Assembly (NCBI RefSeq): GCF_000764185.1
Contig: NZ_JQEC01000002.1
Span: 124,001-188,000 of the forward strand
Source: Colwellia psychrerythraea
Lineage (GTDB): Bacteria > Pseudomonadota > Gammaproteobacteria > Enterobacterales > Alteromonadaceae
DNA: 64,000 nt
Reading direction: 5' to 3'
This document shows positions 54,821-63,692 of this stretch, one piece after another. Both the position numbers and the translations under genes were made by a program. Every line of letters begins with the position of its first letter. Within the stretch, counting starts at the first letter, position 1. The notes beneath the pieces are model-generated. The model was not told the DNA's origin and did no database searches. It was given only the letters and a program-made list of their open reading frames with translations.

Positions 54821-55648
54821 TTATTGCTGCCAAAAACGAGCAAAACGATCAATATTTTGCCACGCCGCACTCTCTGTCACCGTGACATCAAACGTACTTG
54901 GCCAACGAGGCTTTTGTGGCTCAACTTGATTTCTAATGACATGTAAGTCTTTAAAACCATAAGCGCTATCATCTTCCCAAGTGATTTGCTCCACATAGTT
55001 AAAGTCATGCGGAAAGTTTTTTTGTTGTAAAAATTGATAGATTGACTGCATTGTTGCTTTAGGATTGCTAGTTAACTCATCAAAATCAACAATATGCATA
55101 TTGGGCCCCCAACCGCGGGTAATGGCATCTCTAATGGCATTAAACGCTCGACCAACGGGCTGTGCGTCATCAATAAACATTTCAAATCGCCCCAAAGCGG
55201 TTTTACATTTAATCGGATTATTGGCATCAAGTGGCACTTGAGAAAGTGCTGAAGTTTTACGATAAAGGTGCTCAAAAGAAGCCAAAACATCACGTAAATC
55301 TCTTACTGTGACTAATATTTTCACCTGTTCTTTACTGCCTAAAAGTGCGGCCGCCATTTCGGCGTACTCTAACCAGTAGCGGTTTTTATCAATACAAATG
55401 CTCTGCTCTACATGAGAAAAATAGCCTTGTAACATACCGGTAAGCACATTCTTTTTAATCAACTCATTTTCATTACGTTCCCTGGCTCTATTGGCTTCAT
55501 TTTTGTCCCAATTATTTTTAACTTGGCCAAGCATGTCTAAAATTCCAGACGTTGGTGTGACATAAAAATCTGGATTCTGACCTAAAATATTCATCAATAA
55601 CGTTGAGCCACTACGCGGCAGACCCGCAACAAAATAAACTGTTTTCAC
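54821..55648 (-). CDS. Sulfotransferase-family protein
   Basis: This 275-residue PAPS-dependent sulfotransferase-like protein has the 5' phosphosulfate-binding loop GLPRSGSTLLMN at residues 9-20. The 3' phosphate-binding region is VRDLRDVLASFEHLYRK at about residues 112-128. I chose GTG 55648 because agggag lies 6 bases before it; the in-frame ATG at 55693 has no ribosome-binding site and adds residues before the core. There is no signal peptide, so it acts in the cytosol. It is the promoter-proximal gene before giant protein B, and sulfation of a glycan or of the exported protein's precursor is a hypothesis only. Confidence 0.8.
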   Translation of the reverse strand: MKTVYFVAGLPRSGSTLLMNILGQNPDFYVTPTSGILDMLGQVKNNWDKNEANRARERNENELIKKNVLTGMLQGYFSHVEQSICIDKNRYWLEYAEMAAALLGSKEQVKILVTVRDLRDVLASFEHLYRKTSALSQVPLDANNPIKCKTALGRFEMFIDDAQPVGRAFNAIRDAITRGWGPNMHIVDFDELTSNPKATMQSIYQFLQQKNFPHDFNYVEQITWEDDSAYGFKDLHVIRNQVEPQKPRWPSTFDVTVTESAAWQNIDRFARFWQQ

Positions 55649-55756
55649 AACAAACTCCCTAAAATTACATGCTGCAACAGGAGCACGTATCAACCCTATA
55701 TTTAGGTTAACAACAGATGTAGGATATTTTGTGGAGGAATTAATAACTCAAATAAA

Positions 55757-55787
55757 AAATGCCCACTACTAATCGCAGTGAGCATTT
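55757..55787 (-). terminator. Terminator-like hairpin downstream of the small exported gene
   Basis: A stem (aaatgcccact / agtgagcattt) with an interior mismatch is followed on the reverse strand by a T-run. It resembles the terminator at 48135 in sequence and lies downstream of the frameshifted gene at 55894-56507. Confidence 0.55.
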
Positions 55788-55893
55788 AAAAGTCATGCAA
55801 ACAAAGGTTGATGACGCTTTAAGATTACGACAGCTTAATGTTACTTAATAAATTTTCGCCTGTGATAACCAGCATTTCAAAAAAGGAGTTAAA

Positions 55894-56507
55894 TTAGTAC
55901 TGCCAGTTCGGCACTTTTTTCACCATATATGTTGAGGCTGACTCAAGTTCCTCGATGATATTGAACACAGTAAAGTTAAACTTAGCCCATTGGTTCAAAT
56001 TTAGATTAAGGTCGTACTCTTACAGCGACTATCTAAAGTTATTGCTCGGGTAATCAGTACTCGTACTTTTGAAGCTACAATTGAAACATGGTTATAACAA
56101 CCATCAATAGCTGTCTCGGTAATGACTTTATTTTTAATACCACTTTTATCATTACCCCGCGCCCAGAAGCTATCAGCCCCCTTACTTGTACCCGCACCAT
56201 AACTTTCCTTTGCCTGTAAAGCCTTTATTGTGTCCTTACAATTACTTAAAATAAGCACCGCTGAAGCATCATCATTCAAATGTTTAATTTCGTCTGCTCC
56301 TTGACAATTTAATGTTACTGTAGAGCCTGCAGTTCGAAATATACCTTTATCTTCAACAGCACAAGTCACTCTATTTTTATCGCCGTCAAAATACTCCACT
56401 AATACCGAACATTGCGCCAGTTTGGCACTCTCGTAAGTAATCGATAAGTTACCTGCTAGCGTTGAGGAACAAGCTAAAACCAGTGATGTTGCAACTATTT
56501 TTTTCAA
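55894..56507 (-). CDS. Exported hypothetical protein with probable frameshift near its C terminus
   Basis: As read, the product stops at 56001 after 168 residues. Its TTG start at 56507 has aggag upstream. A signal peptide (ending TLA|GNL) is followed by a cysteine-containing beta-rich body (CSVLVEYF, RVTCAVED, LNCQGAD, SNCKD, GCYNH, SRCKS). Just before that stop another frame continues YDLNLNLNQWAKFNF and then IIEELESAS, and closes at TAA 55894. The whole length of 614 bases is one short of 205 codons, so a single-base loss near 56015 best explains it. The intact protein would have about 204 residues. No family recognised. Confidence 0.55.
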
Positions 56508-56827
56508 AATTTAGCGCTCCTAATTAATCATTTTGCTATCAATCAACATGCCACAATGTTCATTTAACAATAACAATGTGGATAAATTATGGGTTTATTG
56601 ATATTTCCTTTGCTATTACAAATGACCTTCAGACAAATAAGCTCTAAATATTCAAAAATGTTTTCTCTATTCAGTGTTATTTAGCCCAAGTTTCTCCTAA
56701 GTTTGCGTCTAAACTTAAAAGTAGACGGTTTTAAAGTATAGACAAGTATTTACTAGGGTCACTTGCAAAAATGAACGAATTAAAACGACTTTTCCTCACT
56801 AGAATTTCTTGAAAAAAGTGACTTATA
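56508..56827. other. Intergenic region upstream of the beta-propeller kinase gene
   Basis: These 320 AT-rich bases separate the reverse gene ending its start at 56507 from the kinase gene at 56828. Both promoters should be here. No hairpin, repeat or open frame is convincing. Confidence 0.4.
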
Positions 56828-59800
56828 ATGATGACAAAAAGCCTAGTTATTCTCTTTTTCCTGCTTAAGTTAATTATCTATCAAACGCTTGCTGTAGCTA
56901 AGTCGCCTACAACTCTCCCTATATCTGTGTCTCCTTTAGATGTTCATAGTCCGTTCTTTCAGACACTTAATCACGAAAGTGCTGTTTTCAATTATGTGAA
57001 TTATGAGATAGCTCAGGATAGTGAAGGATTTTTGTGGTTTGCAGGTTATGGCGGTTTAGTCCGTTTTGATGGATATGAAGTTAAGGAGTTTAAACACGAC
57101 CCTAAAAATCACTACTCCATAGCTGAAGATGCTGTACGCAGCATCAGTGCTGATAATGATGCTGGTCTTTGGTTATCTCTATATAACTTAGGCCTGAGCC
57201 ACTACGATGCAAAAACAAAAACATTTACTCATTACCCACACGATAAAAATAACCTCAACAGCCCAAGTAGCAATACGATTAGAGATATTATTGTCTTGGA
57301 AAATAATGACTTGTGGATTGGCGGTAAAGGCGGCTTAAGTTATTACACCAGTAAAACAAAAACGTTTAACCATTTTGTTTCTGGCAGTGACATAAAGAAT
57401 GATAATTACATCCTTGATATGACTATTGATAGACAAGGCGTACTCTGGCTATCTACAGCAAAAGGTCTAAAAGTATTTGATAACATCACTAAGAAGTTAA
57501 TAGTGCCAACTTTAGTTAATGAAAATAATCAGCCGTTAAAGCCAGCGCAGCAATCAAAGTTATTTAGAAAGATTATCACCGCTGAAAATGGCAAAATTTG
57601 GCTGGCTGGTTTTCATGAAAATATCCATGTGCTTGACCCAAATACAAAGATGATTTTTCCACTTGCTGATCGAGAGAAAGGCGGTAAGTATAATCATATG
57701 AGTATCAACCAAGTGAATGATAATGAAATATGGGTCAGTAATTTGACCACTGGCATTGAAGTATTTAATGCTAAGACGATGGAGAAAACCAAACATATTT
57801 CTGCAAATAATAAAAAACCTCACCAACTCCAAAGAATTAATGTCGATGTTATTTATACTGATGTTTCAGGCAACATTTGGCTAAGTTTTTATGGTGAAAA
57901 GCCGCAATTTTATAATCAAAACTTATCTGCTTATCAATACATTAAGTTTGATAGAAACATCAACGGTGAAGGAATATTAAGGGTAAAACCTTTGGATAAA
58001 AACATATCAATTATCTCTATTTTTAAGCATCTAGCACTTTTCGACAGGAAACAAGGTTCGCTCAAGCCACTTAACTTTCCGAAATCTTTAGCCTTTAAAG
58101 ATACAGCATGGGAAATATCAGAGCTGACGCTAGGAAGGGATAACGAATTATGGCTTGGCTTAACAACACCAACACTTATTAAGTTCAATTTAGCAACGCA
58201 AGAGGAACACTACTACTCCTTTGATGAGTTAGGTGTTAGAGGCAATGTTACCTACGGAATAAATTATATTTCAGACAACGAAATTATTATTTCAACCAGT
58301 GGCGGCGCTATGACATTTAATCCAAAAACAGAAAAGTTTGCTGCATTAAAAACAACGCAAGGTGACGAGATACATTCACGTGTATGGCGTAGTTATAAAT
58401 CAGAGCAAGATGACTACTTCCTTGCATCCAACGAGGGCTTACTTTATCAACTCAATGACCAGCAAGGCTTTTCGTTGTTGCCACTAGATAAATCAACATT
58501 TAAGGGGTCGTCTGTGGAGATGATCGCTAAAGGAAAAGAAGGGGAATTATGGATTTTCACCAATCAGGCTATTTATCAAGCCAAGATAACCGAGGCGCAA
58601 ATAGCACTCACACAAGTGCCTCAACCTGATAGTCAATTACCCATCGATAGAGTAGCTATTACCATTGATGAACAAGGCTTATTGTGGTTAGGGCCCTATG
58701 TTTATTATGACCCTTATAATAGAAAATACGTAAATCTTAGCCACTACAGTTACCTTACTAAAAATGCCTTTAACGATACTATATCGTTAGCGAATCATAT
58801 CTATGTAAGTTCCGATAAAGAAATACTTATTATAGATAAAAACAAAATTGAACCACAAACTTACCAAGCTCCAATAAGGCTTACTGAGCTCACCTCTGGT
58901 AAGCAACAATTAAATGAACAACAACTAGCCAATTCGATAACTATACCCGCGATATCACAAGAATTTAGTGCCAGGTTTTCAGCACTCGATTTTGCTCATG
59001 CCAATAATACAAGTTACCAGTACCGTTTAAAGGGCTTAGATGAATTCTGGCGTACCACGTCTTCATTAGAGCGACGTGCTAGTTATAACTCGCTGCCACC
59101 TGGTAACTTTGTTTTAGAAATCAAAGCGTATCATGAAAGCGGAGCAGTTGAGCATAGAAAGTTATCCATAGCCATTACCGTACAGCCAAAATTTTACCAA
59201 ACGATTTGGTTTAAAATATCTATAATTTTCACTATCGCTGTTTGTCTTTGGCTAATACACAAAGTCTTTTTAAAACGTGCCATGGTAAAAGAGCACGCGG
59301 TAAATACTCACAAATTGGCCATTGAACGCGCAGAGATGATGGAAGATCTCATCATCAAAAAAAACCAGTTGCTTGCTGATGTCTCCCATGAACTGAGTAC
59401 CCCACTTACGGTATTGAAACTACAAGTAGAGTCTCTCAAAGATGACTTAGAAGACGATGTACAAGTGACCTATCAAGCCCTTGATAATAAACTTGATGAT
59501 ATTCAGCATTTAATTGATGATATTCATCAACTTGCCCAGTCAGATGTTGGCGCCTTACAACTAAACATGAAGCATTTCGAACTTAATGAAGCCCTAGATC
59601 ATTGGCAAGAAGAGCTTTCACAATTCATTAATAACAATAAGCTGTCTTTTACATTCATTCGAAATTTACCCAAAACACTCATGGTTAATTTTGATAAAGA
59701 TAGGATTAAACAGGTATTCATCAACTTATTGACCAATAGTATTAAATATACCAATAAACCCGGTCAAGTTCAGTTGCATGCAACTGTTCAAGAAGACACG

Positions 59801-60028
59801 CTAGTGTTTATCATTGAAGACAGTGCTCCTGGTGTAACGGGTGACGATTTAAGCAACATATTCGAACGGCTATATCGTGTTGAGAGTTCAAGAAGTAGAG
59901 AAACAGGTGGCTCTGGTTTAGGGTTAGCTATTTGCAAAAGCTTGATTTCAGGACATAACGGACAAATATATGCGAAACAGTCTGACATAGGCGGGCTAAA
60001 AATTGTGATTACACTTCCCCTACTTTAA
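56828..60028 (+). CDS. Exported-sensor histidine kinase with Reg_prop beta-propeller and Y_Y_Y domain
   Basis: This 1066-residue inner-membrane sensor has an N-terminal signal or anchor. Reg_prop repeats (DSEGFLWFAGYGGLVRFDGY, DLWIGGKGGL) form a periplasmic propeller over residues 50-690. A Y_Y_Y Ig-like domain (about 695-795) and one helix (796-820) follow. The HisKA H-box has H854 in DVSHELSTPLTVLK. The HATPase domain shows NLLTNSIKYTN, DSAPGV and GGSGLGLAICK. There is no receiver domain or HTH, unlike hybrid two-component systems of similar layout, so its partner regulator must lie elsewhere. The kinase half is close to that of the gene at 61000. The ligand is likely a poly- or oligosaccharide, by family analogy only. 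Confidence 0.87.
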   Translation: MMTKSLVILFFLLKLIIYQTLAVAKSPTTLPISVSPLDVHSPFFQTLNHESAVFNYVNYEIAQDSEGFLWFAGYGGLVRFDGYEVKEFKHDPKNHYSIAEDAVRSISADNDAGLWLSLYNLGLSHYDAKTKTFTHYPHDKNNLNSPSSNTIRDIIVLENNDLWIGGKGGLSYYTSKTKTFNHFVSGSDIKNDNYILDMTIDRQGVLWLSTAKGLKVFDNITKKLIVPTLVNENNQPLKPAQQSKLFRKIITAENGKIWLAGFHENIHVLDPNTKMIFPLADREKGGKYNHMSINQVNDNEIWVSNLTTGIEVFNAKTMEKTKHISANNKKPHQLQRINVDVIYTDVSGNIWLSFYGEKPQFYNQNLSAYQYIKFDRNINGEGILRVKPLDKNISIISIFKHLALFDRKQGSLKPLNFPKSLAFKDTAWEISELTLGRDNELWLGLTTPTLIKFNLATQEEHYYSFDELGVRGNVTYGINYISDNEIIISTSGGAMTFNPKTEKFAALKTTQGDEIHSRVWRSYKSEQDDYFLASNEGLLYQLNDQQGFSLLPLDKSTFKGSSVEMIAKGKEGELWIFTNQAIYQAKITEAQIALTQVPQPDSQLPIDRVAITIDEQGLLWLGPYVYYDPYNRKYVNLSHYSYLTKNAFNDTISLANHIYVSSDKEILIIDKNKIEPQTYQAPIRLTELTSGKQQLNEQQLANSITIPAISQEFSARFSALDFAHANNTSYQYRLKGLDEFWRTTSSLERRASYNSLPPGNFVLEIKAYHESGAVEHRKLSIAITVQPKFYQTIWFKISIIFTIAVCLWLIHKVFLKRAMVKEHAVNTHKLAIERAEMMEDLIIKKNQLLADVSHELSTPLTVLKLQVESLKDDLEDDVQVTYQALDNKLDDIQHLIDDIHQLAQSDVGALQLNMKHFELNEALDHWQEELSQFINNNKLSFTFIRNLPKTLMVNFDKDRIKQVFINLLTNSIKYTNKPGQVQLHATVQEDTLVFIIEDSAPGVTGDDLSNIFERLYRVESSRSRETGGSGLGLAICKSLISGHNGQIYAKQSDIGGLKIVITLPLL

Positions 60029-60189
60029 TCGACTTAACTTGCATGATCGCAAACTGATATTTATCCATATTTTATCCTAACTCTTTTAATATCATTATTA
60101 TGTCAAAACATGGAAGTGCTCATCTACAGTGCCATTGCTCAGTAAACAGCCCTTCACAGCCCCTATAATTAACGACATAAGGAAAAATC

Positions 60190-60819
60190 ATGAGGTTAAA
60201 AACAACACTCTTTGTTTTACTATCTTCGATTTACACCATAACAGCAAATGCAGGATTAATTCATACCGGTGACGGGATGTTTGCCCTGGATAGTAGAGAT
60301 GCTACCTACATGAAAATAACCAGCTCATTTGGAACCATCTCTGATTTTGGTATCTACTTCACCAATTCCTGGGGAGCCAAAACATTGTATACCTTAGTAC
60401 CTGAACGCACCGAGATCCTCCGAAATGATGTGTTTTATGCCAATATGTTTAACAACACACCGCTAAAAGAAGTTTACAGCTGGAACGGCGAACAAATCAT
60501 TGATTATGATTATTCCAACGGAGATGTATTTGGTTTTTATATGTTAACTGGTGGTTATCATTTTTCTGAAACAGATATTAGCTTTACAGGTCCGAGTGGC
60601 AATTATTCTGAAGGCGAATTAAACCTATCTCATGTAAATACAATTACTAATGTCACCTTTAGTGAACATCCATTTTCAGATGCTTTCTACCCAGATCCTT
60701 TACCAACAACTCCTCCAATCGAAGTGTCTGAGCCAGCAACTGCATTATTATTTTGCATGGTCGGACTGCTAGTTATAAGGCAAAAGCGTGACAACCCAAA
60801 AGGTCAAATAGCTTATTAA
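60190..60819 (+). CDS. PEP-CTERM-like sorting-domain protein between two sensor kinases
   Basis: This 209-residue exported protein has a signal peptide ending at ANA|GLIH. The beta-rich body has repeated aromatic stretches (FTNSWGAKTLYTLV, GDVFGFYMLTGGYHF). The tail has VSEPATALLF, a hydrophobic helix and a basic end (RQKRDNPKG), a PEP-CTERM signal with S in place of the first P. No exosortase is in the window. ATG 60190 has taagga upstream. It lies between two paralogous sensor kinases, which makes it a candidate target or co-regulated member of the same pathway; this is inference. Confidence 0.8.
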   Translation: MRLKTTLFVLLSSIYTITANAGLIHTGDGMFALDSRDATYMKITSSFGTISDFGIYFTNSWGAKTLYTLVPERTEILRNDVFYANMFNNTPLKEVYSWNGEQIIDYDYSNGDVFGFYMLTGGYHFSETDISFTGPSGNYSEGELNLSHVNTITNVTFSEHPFSDAFYPDPLPTTPPIEVSEPATALLFCMVGLLVIRQKRDNPKGQIAY

Positions 60820-60931
60820 ACCATTACGTCTCGCTGCTAACAGTATTGAAGAAAATTGCAGGGAGAAGCAATAACGGTTATGTTAATGTCCACGGCCAAT
60901 TAAATAAATTTACGGTGTTTCATCGTTCTGC

Positions 60932-60985
60932 AGGCTTTACCCAAAATCACTAATGATGGGTAAAGCCTCATCAATTTCTTCTATT
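60932..60985 (+). terminator. Strong hairpin, probable terminator of the PEP-CTERM gene
   Basis: A 12-bp perfect stem (aggctttaccca / tgggtaaagcct) with a 13-base loop lies 112 bases after the stop at 60819. The following bases (catcaatttcttctatttt) are pyrimidine-rich but not a pure T-run. It ends just before the TTG start of the next kinase gene, so it could also influence that gene's leader. Confidence 0.5.
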
Positions 60986-60999
60986 TTAGAGAGTCCCCG

Positions 61000-63012
61000 T
61001 TGAACATTTTGCTTCTTATAAAAATAACAGTTTTTTCAGTATCTTGTTTGAGTTCCGTATCATTCGGACAATCTTTTCTTGAATTAAAAAGTCAACTTCA
61101 ATCAACAAAAAACGACATTGATAAGTTAAGTTTATTGCAAAAAACAGAGTCTCAGGTAGCACACTTTAACTACACTGAGCAAAGCAAATACTGGTTTTTA
61201 CTCGGCACTCATTATGAAAAACAACGTCAACTAAACGATGCTGTAACAGCCTTTACTAAAGGCATTAACCTGCATAATAGCCATAATTTATCACCATCAA
61301 GTTTATTAGTTAATCTACATATTGAACGCTCTAGAGCAGCAGGTAGTGTTGATTATTACAATACTACGGCCTGTGAAGACCGTGAAAAAGCTTTGTTGTT
61401 TGCCAGAGAAATATCGCAACCTAGTCTAATTGCCAAATCCATAGCCTACTATGCTAAATGTTTGCAAAGTGAAGAACACGGTATATCTAACAGCCTTAAA
61501 TTATTTGATGAAGCTTTTACTATTGCCAAAACACAAAAGCTAGAACCTCTTATAAAGCAAATTATTTATAATCAAGCAGCCTCACTATCATTCCGCGCGT
61601 TAATTTATGACAAAGCTTATGAATACAATGAGCTTGCGCATAGAGCTTTTACCGCAACAAATGATACAAACAGCGTATATGTCTCCATTATAAATGCCAT
61701 TCATTACAGTAGCGCATTAGTTGATATTGAATTAGCTAAGCAGCATTTAGCTGAATTAAAAGTGTTTGCCAAAAAACACCCTAAATTTAAAGGGGCAATG
61801 CTAAAGTTTTACTATTTATCGGCAAAAATAGCGCAGCTAGAAGAAGACTGGCCACTAAGTATTTCTTTTTTAGAGACCGGGTTAACTGAGATCACAAACA
61901 GCCAAAATATCTCCTATATCCAAGCGACTTATGAGCTACTCAGTATTTCCTACTTCAGAGTTGGTAACATTGAAAAAAGCTATCAAACATTATTAATAGT
62001 TGAACAACTTTATCCAAATAAAAAGCCCATAAAGCAAGAAATCTTACTTATAAAAGGTATGATGACAAATAAGCCAGATGAAATAGCAATATCAGCATTT
62101 AAGCTCATTGATAAAGAAAAACAATCAAAGAATAGGTTTGTTAGACAATCGAACATACAAGCATCCAAAATATTTGATGATAATTTAAAACAACTAGACA
62201 ATATCATTTTAGAACAAAAGCTTACCGTAGTATTAGTGTCTACCTTTTTGATTATCGTTATTTTAATCGTTTTTTCTTACCTACAAATACAACGAAAAAA
62301 ATTAGCGCTTAAAGAAAAGCACTTTATGGATAAGCTATTAACTCAAAAAAACAAAGTACTTGCCGATGTTTCCCATGAGCTAAGTACCCCACTTACCGTG
62401 TTAAAGCTGCAAGTAGAGTCGCTCAAAGATAATTTAGAAGAGGATGTACAGGCAAGCTATGATGCGTTAGACAATAAGGTCAGCGATATCGAAAACTTAA
62501 TTGCCGACATTCATCAATTGGCCCAATCAGATGTTGGTGCTTTACAACTAAATATTGAATCTTTTGACCTTAACCGTACCCTAGGATTATGGGAAAATGA
62601 ATTAAGTAATTTTGTAAATAAAAACAAACTTACTTTTGAAATCAACAGAGACTTACCCAACGGATTACTCGTTAGCTTTGACCGAGATAGAGTCAAGCAA
62701 GTATTTATTAACTTACTGACTAATAGCATTAAATACACCGATAAACCTGGGAAAGTGAAATTATCAGCAAGTGCAAAGGGTAATACTCTTTATCTATCAA
62801 TAGAAGATAGTGCTCCTGGTATCCTAGATAAAGACTTAGCGGCCATTTTCGAGCGCTTATATCGTGTAGAAAGTTCACGCAGTAGAGATACCGGTGGCTC
62901 AGGTCTAGGGTTAGCTATTTGTAAAAGTTTAATAGAGGCACATAGTGGTGAAGTATACGCTGAACATTCCAAGCTAGGTGGTCTGAAAATAGTTATCCAA
63001 TTACCAATTTAA
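61000..63012 (+). CDS. Exported-sensor histidine kinase with TPR domain
   Basis: This 670-residue protein starts at a TTG (61000) with agagag-like bases upstream and no ATG that would keep the signal peptide. TPR-like helices fill residues 25-400. A transmembrane helix lies near 408-428. HisKA has H459 in DVSHELSTPLTVLK, and HATPase motifs NLLTNSIKYTD, DSAPGI and GGSGLGLAICK follow. The kinase half nearly repeats that of the gene at 56828, so the two arose by duplication with different sensor halves. No response regulator is adjacent. The stop overlaps the convergent deaminase stop in TTAA. Confidence 0.85.
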   Translation: MNILLLIKITVFSVSCLSSVSFGQSFLELKSQLQSTKNDIDKLSLLQKTESQVAHFNYTEQSKYWFLLGTHYEKQRQLNDAVTAFTKGINLHNSHNLSPSSLLVNLHIERSRAAGSVDYYNTTACEDREKALLFAREISQPSLIAKSIAYYAKCLQSEEHGISNSLKLFDEAFTIAKTQKLEPLIKQIIYNQAASLSFRALIYDKAYEYNELAHRAFTATNDTNSVYVSIINAIHYSSALVDIELAKQHLAELKVFAKKHPKFKGAMLKFYYLSAKIAQLEEDWPLSISFLETGLTEITNSQNISYIQATYELLSISYFRVGNIEKSYQTLLIVEQLYPNKKPIKQEILLIKGMMTNKPDEIAISAFKLIDKEKQSKNRFVRQSNIQASKIFDDNLKQLDNIILEQKLTVVLVSTFLIIVILIVFSYLQIQRKKLALKEKHFMDKLLTQKNKVLADVSHELSTPLTVLKLQVESLKDNLEEDVQASYDALDNKVSDIENLIADIHQLAQSDVGALQLNIESFDLNRTLGLWENELSNFVNKNKLTFEINRDLPNGLLVSFDRDRVKQVFINLLTNSIKYTDKPGKVKLSASAKGNTLYLSIEDSAPGILDKDLAAIFERLYRVESSRSRDTGGSGLGLAICKSLIEAHSGEVYAEHSKLGGLKIVIQLPI

Positions 63013-63626
63013 GCCTGATCGCTTTCTAAAGAATCACTTTTTAATGAAGAATTATGATTAGATAGCGCGCTTACCCCTTGCCAGTCCTCTATATCTTGGT
63101 CTGGTTTTTCTTGTCGAAAGTTACTATAAAGTGAAATGCCTTGTTGATCCTCTAAGATATCAACTTGAATACCTTTATCACGTAAAAGTGCTTCATTACC
63201 TGACGCGTTGGTAACGTCTCCAACCACCACACGACTTACTCCCCTCATGTATAATAATGTCGCACAAACATCACAAGGACTAAGTGAGGTAAATAGTGAG
63301 GTACGGCTAAAGTCTATTCTGCCCGCATCTCGCATTGCTGACGTTTCACCATGATTATAAGGGTGATCTTCTTGGATAAGGGTATTATGTCCTTTGCCAA
63401 CAATCTTTCTAGTCTTGTTATCAATAATAACTGCGCCAATAGGGCAACCGCCTTCATCATAACTTTTTTGCGCAAGTAAAACGGCAATACGCATAAAGTC
63501 ACTATCTGTTAGACCTAAAGTAAAATCACTATCCAATAATACAGGAAGGCTATGTGTTGGCATATGCGCAATAGTGTTTAATACCGTTGCACTTTTATTG
63601 GTGTGTTTATCAAAGAGGGTCTTCAT
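63009..63626 (-). CDS. Nucleoside/cytosine deaminase-like zinc enzyme
   Basis: This 205-residue protein has the cytidine/deoxycytidylate deaminase zinc signature: H and catalytic E in NHGETSAMRDAG and the two cysteines in SPCDVCATLLYMRG. The layout, with CxxC after the HxE, fits cytosine or guanine deaminase-like nucleoside deaminases acting on free bases or nucleosides. N- and C-terminal ends of about 30 residues are polar and unusual for the minimal family. It converges on the TPR-kinase gene, sharing TTAA. Confidence 0.82.
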   Translation of the reverse strand: MKTLFDKHTNKSATVLNTIAHMPTHSLPVLLDSDFTLGLTDSDFMRIAVLLAQKSYDEGGCPIGAVIIDNKTRKIVGKGHNTLIQEDHPYNHGETSAMRDAGRIDFSRTSLFTSLSPCDVCATLLYMRGVSRVVVGDVTNASGNEALLRDKGIQVDILEDQQGISLYSNFRQEKPDQDIEDWQGVSALSNHNSSLKSDSLESDQA

Positions 63627-63692
63627 ATTGTATGCTCAGAAAATTTAATAAATGTTAATTAGTACAAAGAAGCTAACAAGTTAATTGATTGT

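Noticed and set aside
56828..60028. Hybrid two-component system with its own receiver and DNA-binding domain
   Set aside because: The protein ends directly after the HATPase domain; no receiver or HTH is encoded in it or beside it.
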